Shown: positions 34,801 to 45,536, counted from the stretch's first letter. The stretch: DNA of 64,000 nucleotides from Mesostigma viride (GCA_009746045.1 RPFO01000256.1:293501-357500); one strand, 5' to 3'. Notes: generated by a model from the letters alone, not told the origin. Translations and numbers: made by a program.

Positions 34801-36363
34801 TCGTAACTTTTCGTTCCAGGTGCTGAACGCCAAGCCCGAGAACGTGGAGCGTGAGGCCGAGATCGTGGCGCAGAGCGGGCGCAAGGGGGCGGTGACGATC
34901 GCCACCAACATGGCCGGGCGCGGGACAGATATCATCCTCGGGGGCAACGCCGAGTACATGGCGCGGCTCAAGCTGCGCGAGGTCATCATGCCCAAGTGAG
35001 TGCACATGCGCGAGGTCATCATGCCCAAGTGAGCGGACCCTGGCGCTGCCACGATTGGCAGTCGGGCTCATGAGTGTGTGAATGGCATGCAGTGCAGTAC
35101 CTGGCGCAGCTCAAGCCGCGCAAGGTCATCATGCCCAAGTGAGCCGTAATGGCAAGAGGCACAACGGCTATCCCCGGCAGGGTGCATATGCCCCTGGCAG
35201 TGGGCAAGGATGATGCCCCATTTCTTTAGTGTATCTGAATTGCAGGTTAATCGCCATCCAGCTGAAGTGCTGCACAGCAGGCAGCGTGTGCTGATGACCC
35301 GTATCTCGCTGTGGCCGGATATGCCGCGGATGCCAGATGCCGCTCACCGGTCGTCTGTGCATGGTTTTTTCACCGGTCGGACGGCACTTGCCGATCCTCT
35401 GTGCACGGTGTTACTTTCTCCACCGGTCGGACAGCACTTGCCGATCCTCTGTGCACGGTGTTACTTTTTCCACCGGTCGGACAGCACTTGCCGATCCTCT
35501 GTGCACGGTGTTACTTTTTCCACCGGTCGGACAGCACTTGCCGATCCTCTGTGCACGGTGTTACTTTTTCCACCGGTCGGACAGCACTTGCCGATCCTCT
35601 GTGCACGGTGTTACTTTCTCCACCGGTCGGACAGCACTTGCCGATCCTCTGTGCACGGTGTTACTTTCTCCACCGGTCGGACAGCACTTGCCGATCCTCT
35701 GTGCATGGTTTTACTTACTACAATTTGTTTTGCTCTTATGGAGCTTGCCTACACTAGGACGAGGGTTTGTGACCCCCCGAAGGAGTGGCCCTCGCGAAGC
35801 CTAGTTTTCTGCGCATCGGCCCTCTTTTCTTTTTCTTTTTATTGCTCTGACACGGAATGGGCGGGTTGCGGTACCATTTTTTTTCCCGTTTGGTTTGCTT
35901 TTGTTTATATTTGGTTTTTTGCGTGTGCCAGGATCGTGATGTCCGACGACGACGAGATCAACTTTGAGAAGGGCAAGCAGCTCAAGCGCAAGCGCACGTG
36001 GGCGGTGAGTCCAGGAACTTGTTTTGGACTTTAGGGGCAGGAGGTAGGCATCCATAAGCATGTACATGACTGGCAGATAAGGAAGTTGCATTCACACTCT
36101 GTGCCATCTAGTATGTGTTCCCTGTGCGTGTCCATCCGTCCACTTACATGGGCACATAATTATAGACACACCGGTGTCCCCTGAGCCCTTCCCCGTCAGC
36201 ATCACTTATTCTTGTGTAAAACTCATTTGGCAAAATCTTTCCTTCTCCCGCATTACACAGGTGTGCCCTGACCTCCTCTCTGTCAACATCAGCATCAACA
36301 TGCGACAAAACAATAGCTTGCATAGCCATCGCTCGAGATATTGTTTCCAAAAACTTTTGCCTG

Positions 36364-36439
<76 letters not shown>

Positions 36440-39400
36440 TCAAAACTTCTGGTTTCCATACACAACCGCAGGTGTCGCCCGACCTCTTCCCCGTCGACAT
36501 CAGCGCCGAGGCCAAGAAGCTGCTGGAGGACGCGGCCGACGCGGCGGTGGCCGCGTGGGGCGCCAACGGTCTCGAGGCGCTGGTGGCAGAGGACCGCGTC
36601 GCGGTGGCGTGCGAGAAGTACCCGACGTCGGACCCCGTGCTGATCAAGATGCGTGCGGCGTTCGAGAGGATGTTTGACGAGTTCTCCGTCGAAACGAACA
36701 AGGAGAAGCAGGAGGTGGGTGGGTGGGTGGGTGGGTGGGTGGGTGGGTGGGTGGGTGGGTGGGTGGGTGGGTGGGTGGGTGGGTGGGTGGGTGGGTGGGT
36801 GGGTGGGTGGGTGGGTGGGTGGGTGGTGTGGGCGGGCGGGCGGGCGGGCGGGCGGGCGGGTGGGTGGGTGGGTGGGTGGGTATCTTGTTTTTTTTTGAAG
36901 TGCTGCAGCTAGCACGGGGCTGACTTAGAGGATTGCGTGATGTCCTTGTGGGCGGGAGTGTGGGTACCGTGCTCATCCAGGCGCGGGCCGTGTAAGAGGA
37001 TTTCAATTCATGTGTTTTGATGGTCTAAGTCATCATGTGTTTTGACAATTTTTTGGATTGAGGCCAACAGGGAGTAGCAGTTTGAGAGAAGCAGGGTTGG
37101 GTGGGGACAAAGGAAGGGGAAGCAGGAGGTGGGATGTTTTGATTATCCGTGTGTGGGTTGTGTTTAGTCCTTGTGTGTTTATTGGTGGAGACCAATGGTC
37201 AGACTGGAAGGAAAAGGAGGGGTTCAAAACTTGTGTGGAGATTTCGCAATCTCAAACAAAATCGGATTGTTCCCAGCAGTAGAAATTGTGCGTGGTGCTC
37301 AATCCGTTGAATTTATGACTACATTGGTCCTGCTGCGCTAAATGCTTTTACTTTTGCTGGCGCGCTCCTTGTTTGCACCACCTGCCAGGTCATCGAGCTG
37401 GGTGGCCTGCACGTGGTGGGCACAGAGCGCCATGAGTCACGCCGTATTGACAACCAGGTGCGTGTGAGAGAACACACTGGCCACAAGCAGGTAGCAGAAT
37501 ACGGTGGACCTAGTACTAATATACTCTATAGCCATTTAGTATATGCCCCACGTGGTGGCAACAGAGCAGCACTAGTCGCGCCGTATTTGCAACCAGGTGT
37601 GCGTGATAGAACGCACTTGCCACAATAGTACATGCCTCACGCGGTGCCACTAGTCGCGCCGTATTTGCAACCAGGTGCGCGCTCTTGGCAATCCAACCAT
37701 GTACCCCTTTGCTGCAACTGGCATGTACCCTGGAAGTTGAGGGATCCTTTAGCTTGCTTTGTGGACGAATCTGCATGACGAGACAGTGCTGTGTCGTGCC
37801 AAGCTTTGTCGGGAGCTGGGTGGGGTGTGTAGGGACAGTAGGCCTACACAGGTAGTACTTTTTCATTTTTGTTGCCATTCAGCCTTTTTTGAAATTTGCT
37901 GGCTGCCAAGAAATCGCATCCCCTTGTTATAGACCAAGGCTCCCAGCTTGCACATGCATGGCCTTCCTTTCTCTTCCCTTTGCCCCCACCCACCCCCACC
38001 CACCCACCACCCACCCACCCACCCACCCACCCACCCACCCACCCACCCACCCACCCACCCACCCACCCACCCACCCACCCACCCACCCACCCCACACTCA
38101 CACAATTTTTTCCCTTCCCCTCCCCACACACACCATCGGTGATGTGGCGCACATATGCACCCATCCACCCAAAGCGCCCACGCACACACGCAGACGCACG
38201 CTGGCACACGCACATGCACACGCGCACACACCCATACACACATGCTCCCTCATCCATACGCTCACTCATCCATACGCTCACTCATCCTTATGCTCACTCA
38301 TCCATATGCTCACTCATCCATACGCTCACATGCGGCCTATCCGTAACGTTGGCAACCTCAGCTGCGTGGGCGCAGCGGCCGCCAGGGTGACCCTGGCAGC
38401 ACCCGCTTCTTCCTGTCACTGGGGGACAACATCTTCCGCATCTTTGGCGGCGACCGCATCCAGGTGCGAGTCGCTTCCCTTTGGGCTGATCAATGACCTT
38501 GTTGTTAGCTCTCCCTATTGCGGCTCTCCGTATTGCGGCTCTCCTTATTGCGGCTCTCCCTGTTGCATCGTAAGCAATTGAACCTTGCCATCCAGGTGCC
38601 CGCCGCTTCTTGTGCACTTGCAAGTTTTGCTTCTGTATTGCTTTTTTGTGGCATTTCCATCCAGTGCGCGCCGCGTCCCTGCTTAGTGAACAAACAAACT
38701 TTTTCATCCAAGTGCTCACTTCTGTTTCGTATAACTTGGTCTGTAATTCAGCTTTCCCTTGCATGGCGAATGCACAGTGCTATCCAGTATGCATGCACCG
38801 GTTCCCGCCTTGGCAACCAAATCCCACGGCATGTTGTCCGTGTTTCATGTCCCGTGTGCCATGTTGAAGATCTGATGAGGAGAGGGCCTGATGCCAAGCT
38901 CCTGTCGAGGACCTGTGGAAGACCTGCCGATCAAATCACTTCGCCTCACACGTCTCTCTATATATATCTAGTTTACAACATTGTCACAATCCAGCCCCCT
39001 TCGCAAATGGGCTTGCCTTGCCTTGCCTTGCCTTGCCTTGCGAAGCCGTACTAATGCCTTCATCTCCCACATCCCCCCCCCCTGCTTTAGGTCATGAAGA
39101 GCATGTTTCGCGCTGAGGACCTGCCAAAGCGTGCCTCTTGTACCAAAGGCCTCGTGGCTTCTCTCGTGATTGCACCTCCAACCCCACCCACCACCTTAGG
39201 CACGACGAGTGCATTCCTCGGGGGGGCCTCTGCCAACCACCTCAAACAATACCAAAGTAACGACTACGCTACCTGCTAGTAGTACTCTTGTTCTCTCCCC
39301 TTCCGTTCCCGGCGCACTATCGGCGGATGTCGAGTGCATTCCTCGCGGAGGACCCGCTAACCTTCCCGTTGAATGCACGACAGCCCCCTGGCTGCTATTC

Positions 39401-42400
39401 CCTCCTTCCTCACCCTCACCCCCAGTGCATGATGTCCGCATTCCGCGTTGAAAGCAAGACCGGCTGACCCTTCTATTTACCTAGCGGGATCCCGTGAAAG
39501 GGCGCGATAGCTCATTTGAAAGTTCTCATGAAAAGAAACTAGAGGCACGTGCACAACACAAAATTCGAGCAATAATTTGGTTTGTAGGTAGTAACTAGTG
39601 CCCCCAAAAGTACCTGCCGGCACTTTTTCTCAGATATTCTTGCAAGAGCTTGCAAAAAGCTTGTGGGGTCGTTCAAAGAGATGTTTCCTGCCCAACCCCA
39701 GGTCAAACAGAGATGATTTCATGTTTAGGGGGTCAAATCTTCTTTTGGGGGTATCTCTGGACCTAAAATGACGAACTTGAGCCAGCCACCGCTAAAAATG
39801 GGGCTAAATGCATGGGCTAACCGGACAACCCACTGGCTGGAGCTTCCACGGTCCGATTCGCCAAATTTTCGGCCTGCGCTGGTTGTCTCATTGGTACTTT
39901 CCCCTGGCTTTCATTCCCTCCTTGCTCCACCCCCAGGGCATGATGTCGGCCTTCCGCGTGGAGGACCTCCCAATCGAGTCGGACATGCTCACGCGCTCGC
40001 TGGACGAGGCGCAGAAGAAGGTGGAGACCTATTTCTACGACATCCGCAAGCAGCTGTTTGAGTACGATGAGGTGCTCAACAGCCAGCGCGAGAAGCTGTA
40101 CGCGATCCGGCGCGCAGCGCTCAACGCGGACACGCTCACGGACCTCATGTACGAGTACGCCACGGCAACGATGGACGACATCCTGCAGGTGAGTGAGGAG
40201 GGGGCGGTGGCTGGGCGTGCCGTGCCGTGCCGTGGCATGGGCATGGATGCGAATGTGGGGGGAAAGTGGAGCGGGCATGTATTGGTTCGCCAAGGTGGCT
40301 GGTGGGCTAGCTTCACTGTGTTCGAGTACACGACTGCGGCCGCGGACGACATCTTGCAGGTGAGGAGGGGGCAGTGTTTCCATGACCTTAGTTTATAAGC
40401 TTGGAGAAGGGGTGGCTGTGTCGCAAAGTTTTCCATTGCAGCGCTTAACGGCCTGTATCAGTATGAGTACACGACGACCACCACGGACGAGAGGTTGCCC
40501 GTGGGTGGCATGGTTTTCCAAACTTAGTACCCCATGTCTGGAGTCGGGGTGTTTGTCTTGCCAAAAACTTGGTTGTGGCGCAGTTGGTTGGCGGGCGCAG
40601 CAGACAGTGGGTGCAGCCATGCAGCCTCGTTGCCTCGTAGCCTCATTGCCTTGCAGCCGCGCAGCCCTAGATTGTGGCACTTTGCATGTGTGTAGCGGTA
40701 TGCAACGGGCCATTGTGAGGGCAATGCTTGGGGCCACTTTGCCTTTTGTTCCCGTCCCTTGTTGGGTAGCGCATGGTTCGCTAGGGATTGGTGCTTGTGG
40801 GGTCTGTCGCAACCAGGTGGTCTCTGTCCCCAGTGATCCGTTCTGCCTCCCACATGATCCGTTCTGCCTCCCTTGCTCGGCGCTGCCGTGTCGACCTGTA
40901 TGTGGGTGCTGTGCATGTGGGTGTTTAGCGTGTAATAGATTCTACTGGGTGGGCGTTCCAATTCTGGCATTGGCGCATGTATATTTTGTGCATGTATGCG
41001 CGTTTCAGAATCCATCGGTCTCCCACTCTTTTGTCCGTGTGCCTCCCTTTGCGTGCCCCCCATCTGTACGCCCCCGCGCTGGCGCTTTGTTTTCCTGTTG
41101 CCCAGGCCAACGTGAATTCCACGCTGCCGCCCGAGGAGTGGCCGTTTGAGACGCTCTGCACCAAGCTCAAGCAGTGAGTGAATACGTGGATACGAGTACC
41201 TGTTTAAGAATAAAACACTTCTTTCTTAGTGAGGCCATGTGCCAAGCTGAAGCAGTGAGTTTATGGTGAACGACGTGTTTATAAAGAAACAAGGCTTTTC
41301 TTGTACAAGCGGTGTATTTGAGTCAGGCTATGCATCAGGGCTGCAGGAAAGCCAAGCGGAAGCTAGTTCCCCCTTGTGGCTACCAGCTTGCAGGCGGAAG
41401 CTAGTGGCCGAAAGGATTTGCCGAGAGGCTGCGCACCAAGCGGTGGCAGTGAGCGACTGTAATGGAATGCTGTGTGTTACTATTAGCAACGACCGCTGGC
41501 AAGTGCCCCCCTTCCCCTGTCCCCCTCCCCTTCAGGTACTGCTACCTGCTGGAGGACATTGCATTCGAGCTGCTCGACTTACTGTTTATTGCTCGCATCA
41601 CACTAGTGTTATCATCATCATCATTTTATTATCATCATTATTATTATTATCATCATCATACTACTACTACTACTGTCCTCGCTGGCATGCGCCCCCCTTC
41701 CCTCTTTTCCCCCCAGGTACTGCTACCTGCTGGAGGACATCACGCCCGAGCTGCTCAAGGAGAAGGCGGGCGGCGACTACGAGGCGCTGCGCGCGTACAT
41801 GCACAAGCGTGGTGTGGAGGCCTATGAGACGCGCAAGGTGAGGGGCGGATGCGATAAACACTGGATGCGGAACAGTTTACAAGACGGGATGCAAGTAGAA
41901 GCGCTTGGGTTAGGCTATGATTGTATGCCTTGTACTCGTATGATCGCCTGCTCACTCGTGTGCTTCAATTGGGGGTTGCTTTTTACTTGTCACTCCCCCA
42001 CCGCATGACAGGCAATGGTGGACAAGCTGGACCTTTGCGTGCATGCCTTGTCCTGCTGTGTGTCATGCTCACGCCTGTCACCTACATGAAACCACTTTGT
42101 CCCTGGATATGCTTACTCGCCCTCATCCCCCTCGTGACAGGCTGCAGTGGGCAAGGTGGACCTAGGATTGCCTTGACTGGTGTGGTGCTTAGTCCTTTGT
42201 GCCTCTTTGTCTCCCCATCTTGCCGCCCTGCCACTCCCTGCCCACCAGGCGGCGGTGGACAAGCTGGACCCGGAGTTGATGCAGGAGGCGGAGCGCTACT
42301 TTGTGCTCTCACAGACCGACCGACTGTGGCAGCAACACCTTGAGCAGATCAAGTTCATCCAGCAGGTACGCGGCGCGGGTCACGCGTGAGGGCGCTGCTC

Positions 42401-44122
42401 ATGTGTGTGGGGCGCTAGTCGTTTGGGCAAGCGCCCAAGAATAAACCTGCCGGTGACAGATGGCAGCAGCACCTGGAGCAAATCAAGTTCATTAGCAGAT
42501 GACTTCATAACTTCTGTCTGTGAATCCCCTTATCATTCATGGGCGTCACCCTCACCCTCGCGAAGCCCTGCCTGATAAGTGATTGAGCAACGCGAGGCCC
42601 AGTTGGAGTGTCACAGACCCAATGCAGAGGTTATGCGTGATCGTAGCTTGCACCGAATCTAGCCAGCAAAGGGTGCTCGTTGGTAGGGCATGCACACTGG
42701 CAGTAACGGATGCTAGTCGGTAGGGAGCCCTCTTGTCCACCCGTGATGGGCACTGGCCACTAGGGTGCCCCTCCGTCCAGCAGGTGGCGAAAGGTGGCAG
42801 CGCGTAGAGCAATGCAGGAGGCAACAGTTGCTGGCAAAGCCGATGGGTGAAAAATGAAAATAAACGGACTGGGGTTTTCTGAACAGGTGCATCGGTTGGC
42901 GCTGTGCCATTGGTACCGCCCATCCCATGTGGCTCTCCTTGGCCCGCCTGCTGCCCGGACCCAAAGCAGGTTACAGATGCTAGTCAATAGGCACCAAATC
43001 CTTGCCCACCTGTTTCACGTTTCTTTCACCACTCGCCTATTTCTCTTTGTATGTAACCCCGTACCTGTTTTTTCTTGTCTCTTTCACCGCTCGCCATCGC
43101 CCTGGCACGCGTGCGGTGTGATCTACCAGCGATGCCCTGGTTTGGCCACCACCACCACCTCACGCAACACCTCCCCCCCCCCCCCCCCCCCGCCACACAC
43201 ACACACACCACCACATTACCACAACAGCATTACTACTAACGTCACCACTCACATAAACGCACGCATCTCCCCCTTTGCTTTTCTCTGCATTTTGTCCCTC
43301 TTTGCTTTTTTAAAACCCCACAGGCGGTCTCCCTGCGTGGCTACGCGCAAAAGGACCCCCTTACCGAGTACAAGCTGGAAGGGTACAACCTGTTTGTGGA
43401 GATGATCGGCCAGATTCGCCGCAACGTCATCTACTCCGTCTACATGGTGAGTGCGTGCGGTCTATTACCCATCTACTCCGTCTACATGGTGAGTGTGTGC
43501 GGTCTATTACCCATCTACTTCGTCTACTTGGTGAGTGCGTGCGGTCTATTACCCATCTTCTCCCCCTACATGGTGAGTGCGTGTGGTCTAATACCCATCT
43601 CCTCTGTCTACATGGTGCGGCCTTTAGTACCCATCTACTCTAGGCGGTGATGTGCCACATGTATAGTGGGGATGATGTACCAGATCTGCCGCAATGTCAT
43701 CTACTCCGTCTACATGGTGAGCGCGGCCTATTAGATTCCGTGCTTTAACCCCGTTGTCATGTCCCATTGTTTAAATAAGGTTGTCTCGTGACTGCATCAG
43801 GAAGGACAAATCCTCTATGGCCGTTCGGCATTTTGCAACCATCCTGTTCCTCCAGTGTCCCAATCATCTATAACCCATATGAGGATTTATGTATGATTTC
43901 TGCTTTATTGCGAATTATGATTAACTAACTGTTCCGCTAGTCAATCCTGCGGTCGGCATGTTGCAACAGTTTCAACCAGTGGCGCCCGTGAAAGGGGCGG
44001 GAGGTTCCAAGGAGGAAGGAGCCGCAGGCAAGGATAAGGAGCCTGCTGCTGCGGGGGCAGTTTCTAGTGCGGGCGGCAAGCGGAAGGGCGGAGCTCCCCA
44101 GAAGAAGAAGGGCTCCAAGTAA
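25871..44122 (+). CDS. SECA1: Chloroplast preprotein translocase ATPase SecA, 21 exons
   Basis: Motor ATPase of plastid Sec translocase, driving thylakoid import. Exons: 25871-26299, 26428-26500, 27181-27387, 27707-27810, 28777-28956, 29842-29910, 31089-31238, 31632-31745, 32892-33065, 33815-33922, 34820-34995, 35932-36004, 36472-36714, 37389-37457, 38362-38463, 39937-40188, 41106-41173, 41717-41837, 42249-42365, 43324-43446, 43970-44122. Total 1035 codons including stop, every join in frame, every intron GT-AG. Start: first in-frame ATG, in an ideal GCCACCATGG context. Residues 1 to ~90 are Ser/Ala/Arg-rich, a stromal transit peptide. Walker A MKTGEGKT (GKT 185-187), DEVD 287-290, [30 protein letters not shown] (565-574) and GRSGRQGD (726-733) are intact. 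The scaffold and wing domains follow and the protein ends SVYM-FQPVAP plus a Lys/Gly/Ala tail. No bacterial zinc-binding C terminus is present, as expected for SECA1. Confidence 0.97.
28054..28340. repeat. 25-bp minisatellite, SecA intron 4
   Basis: About 11 copies of a 25-bp unit, TGGGTCCACGGGTATAGTAT + AGTAG, with few substitutions (GGG/CGC/ACA before TATAG). The open minus-strand frames are artefacts. Confidence 0.9.
28995..29180. repeat. (GGGA)n microsatellite, SecA intron 5
   Basis: About 185 bp of GGGA repeats with two GGGT interruptions and one frame slip, shortly after the exon 5 donor. Confidence 0.95.
32540..32865. repeat. Polypyrimidine tract, SecA intron 8
   Basis: C/T-rich sequence with (CCCTCT)n and poly(C) segments and a short (AC)n patch runs up to the exon 9 acceptor region. 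It is complementary in type to the purine array in intron 5. Confidence 0.8.
33353..33373. repeat. Poly(G) run, SecA intron 9
   Basis: About 20 consecutive G. A poly(C) run of similar length lies 310 bp downstream in the same intron (33682-33700), so the two could pair in the transcript. Confidence 0.75.
33682..33700. repeat. Poly(C) run, SecA intron 9
   Basis: About 18 consecutive C, complementary to the poly(G) run at 33353-33373. Confidence 0.75.
35345..35715. repeat. 50-bp minisatellite, SecA intron 11
   Basis: Seven tandem 50-bp units start at 35371, 35421, 35471, 35521, 35571, 35621 and 35671. They are almost identical (CACCGGTCGGACAGCACTTG core), with a degenerate half unit before them. 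The near-identity indicates recent amplification. Confidence 0.95.
36367..36436. repeat. (AC)n microsatellite, SecA intron 12
   Basis: About 35 uninterrupted AC units lie 35 bp upstream of the exon 13 acceptor. Confidence 0.95.
36715..36880. repeat. (GGGT)n/(GGGC)n array starting at the SecA exon 13 donor
   Basis: About 27 GGGT units, then about 7 GGGC units, then about 5 GGGT units. The first unit is itself the 5' splice site (GAG|GTGGGT). Confidence 0.95.
37985..38092. repeat. (CCCA)n array, SecA intron 14
   Basis: More than 20 uninterrupted CCCA units lie 270 bp upstream of the exon 15 acceptor. The array is the exact reverse complement of the GGGT array in intron 13. Confidence 0.95.
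39009..39043. repeat. (CTTGC)n repeat, SecA intron 15
   Basis: Five to six tandem TTGCC pentamers. Confidence 0.7.
41614..41675. repeat. (ATC/ATT/ACT)n trinucleotide patch, SecA intron 17
   Basis: Mixed ATC, ATT and ACT trinucleotides lie between the echo of exon 18 and exon 18 itself. Confidence 0.75.
43170..43210. repeat. Poly(C) and (AC)n patch, SecA intron 19
   Basis: About 19 C followed by an AC run, 110 bp upstream of exon 20. Confidence 0.75.
43431..43630 (+). repeat. 42-bp tandem copies of the SecA exon 20 donor
   Basis: Units run from the exon end ATCTACTCCGTCTACATG through the donor GTGAGTGCGTG to CGGTCTATTACCC. Exon-end equivalents fall at 43446 (real), 43488, 43530, 43572 and 43614, exactly 42 bp apart and all in frame. 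A longer decayed copy covers 43674-43722. Confidence 0.9.
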
Positions 44123-44434
44123 AGGTCTCACAGTTCTAGGCATTCCTTATAATAAGAGCTCTGCTTCGTTAATCGCTGGTGAGGAGGTCAGCGCCAGATG
44201 AGCTCGTGTGTGCCTTCCTGAATTTCTTGAAGCAAAGAGGGCGGGCACGCCCTCGAGTACAGCTGCTATTAGGATTGAGTGGCTGCAGGCATGATCATTG
44301 GTGTGCATTGCGTTAGAGCTTGTGCCATTGTACAATACATCTAGCGCAGCATTAACCTACTCTCGTGCAAATTTAATAAAGGCCTTTTTTGTTATGTTTT
44401 TTGTGATTGCAGGCATCCTCATACCACAGGGCAT
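44123..44434 (+). terminator. SecA 3' UTR with AATAAA signal
   Basis: About 300 bp follow the stop codon. An AATAAA hexamer at 44375-44380 sits just before a T run and is a plausible cleavage signal. Whether this species uses AATAAA or another signal is not known from the window. Confidence 0.45.
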
Positions 44435-44443
44435 TTTAAGGGA

Positions 44444-44753
44444 CATGTAGAGGACATGGGGGGGCTAGGCCTCTCGGTGATTTGGACTGGCAAGATGATG
44501 GACAAGGCCAAGTGGGCCCAGGTCATAGAGAACAAGGAACCCCTCCCGTCAGTGGGGAAGCGCCCGCGTGTTTGCAAACGCGGGAAGCACGCTAGACAGG
44601 ACCCCTAGGTTAGAGAGCTTAGAATTTAAAGTTGGCTTGATGTTGTAGATAGATTAGACCGGTAGGATTGTGTGTCCTCATCCATCCATCCATCGGGGTT
44701 AATGCTCCGTGACTCCCCAACGGGAGCACGAGTTTAATTAATTAATTAATTAA
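44444..44753 (+). mobile_element. 5'-truncated LINE insertion with target-site duplication
   Basis: The insert begins inside the ORF2 C terminus (LGLSVIW...MMDKAKWAQVIEN...KRPR), reaches a stop near 44608, and continues through (CATC)n, the CTCCCCAACGGGAG hairpin and (TTAA)n. It is flanked by direct repeats TTTAAGGGA at 44435-44443 and 44754-44762. A 5' truncation, a 3' tail and a short TSD are the hallmarks of target-primed reverse transcription. Confidence 0.85.
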
Positions 44754-44762
44754 TTTAAGGGA

Positions 44763-45223
44763 GGAGCTGTTATCTTGCGTGGGGGGCTCGGGGCTAATTA
44801 AATAAATTAATGAAAAAAACGTAGACTGCATGCGTCACTTGGGTATCAATAAAGGAACCTTCAATTAACCCCTATACACAACGAGAAGTAGGGAGGGCGC
44901 CTAGCTAGCTTTTCTACCTGCCTCAAGTGGGCAGGCCACTCAGGACACTCTCTGCATGCATGATGATGCAGGCCCAACTGTGGGTGCAATACAACAGGAA
45001 GTAGCAAGAGCATAGCGGATGCAGTAAGGCTGCCCCATTGATCGCCCAGAGGCCACAGATAGGCTTGGAACTCATTAAGAGAGCTGCCGGTTTGGGAGTG
45101 AATATCAAGTAACGTGCGTGCTAACTTTCACGGTCGTCGGCAGAGCCCATTTTCGGAAGAGCCAAGGTTTGAAGAAGGGGTGAAGCCAATCATTGGAGAG
45201 GTGCGTGAAGTGCGGGCGCACCT
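44763..45223. other. Intergenic spacer, nothing recognised
   Basis: A gene-free stretch between the LINE and SINE insertions. A TTAA-rich patch near 44795-44815 may be an older element tail. Confidence 0.4.
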
Positions 45224-45237
45224 CAACGACTTCCATT

Positions 45238-45522
45238 AATTAATTAATTAACTAATTAGAAACATAACTCCGTCGGGAGTATCTGTAGCACATATCCCTG
45301 AGAAGGGGCATATGGCCTATCATACATTCTAGGCTACTTCCTGCAAGGGTGGGAATGTAAGCGACCCTTGCTCTAGGTGCACCAGGGCACCTGCACCCTC
45401 ATGACATGTATCACGCTATGCCCAGCTAAGGGGGAGCATGGCATGTGGGGGAAGATCATCATGGCTATACAAGAGCTAGGGCATGGCTTCTCGACAAAGA
45501 GCATCTCTCTGCATAGGCATAG
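45238..45522 (-). mobile_element. SINE-like element with 14-bp target-site duplication
   Basis: A complete minus-strand copy with a 5' hairpin (45495-45511), a body of about 250 bp and a (TTAA)n tail at its left end. It is flanked by perfect direct repeats CAACGACTTCCATT at 45224-45237 and 45523-45536. No tRNA-type A and B boxes could be recognised with confidence, so the RNA class of its head is open. Confidence 0.85.
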
Positions 45523-45536
45523 CAACGACTTCCATT

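Noticed and set aside
35345-35715. Regular 50-bp direct repeats that might suggest a CRISPR array
   Set aside because: Units are contiguous and identical throughout with no unique spacers. The array lies in a spliceosomal intron of a eukaryotic gene.
41514-41600. Second SecA exon 18
   Set aside because: It has an acceptor and ~40 bp of exon-like sequence but no donor and a diverging frame. The copy at 41717-41837 is complete. Treated as an echo.
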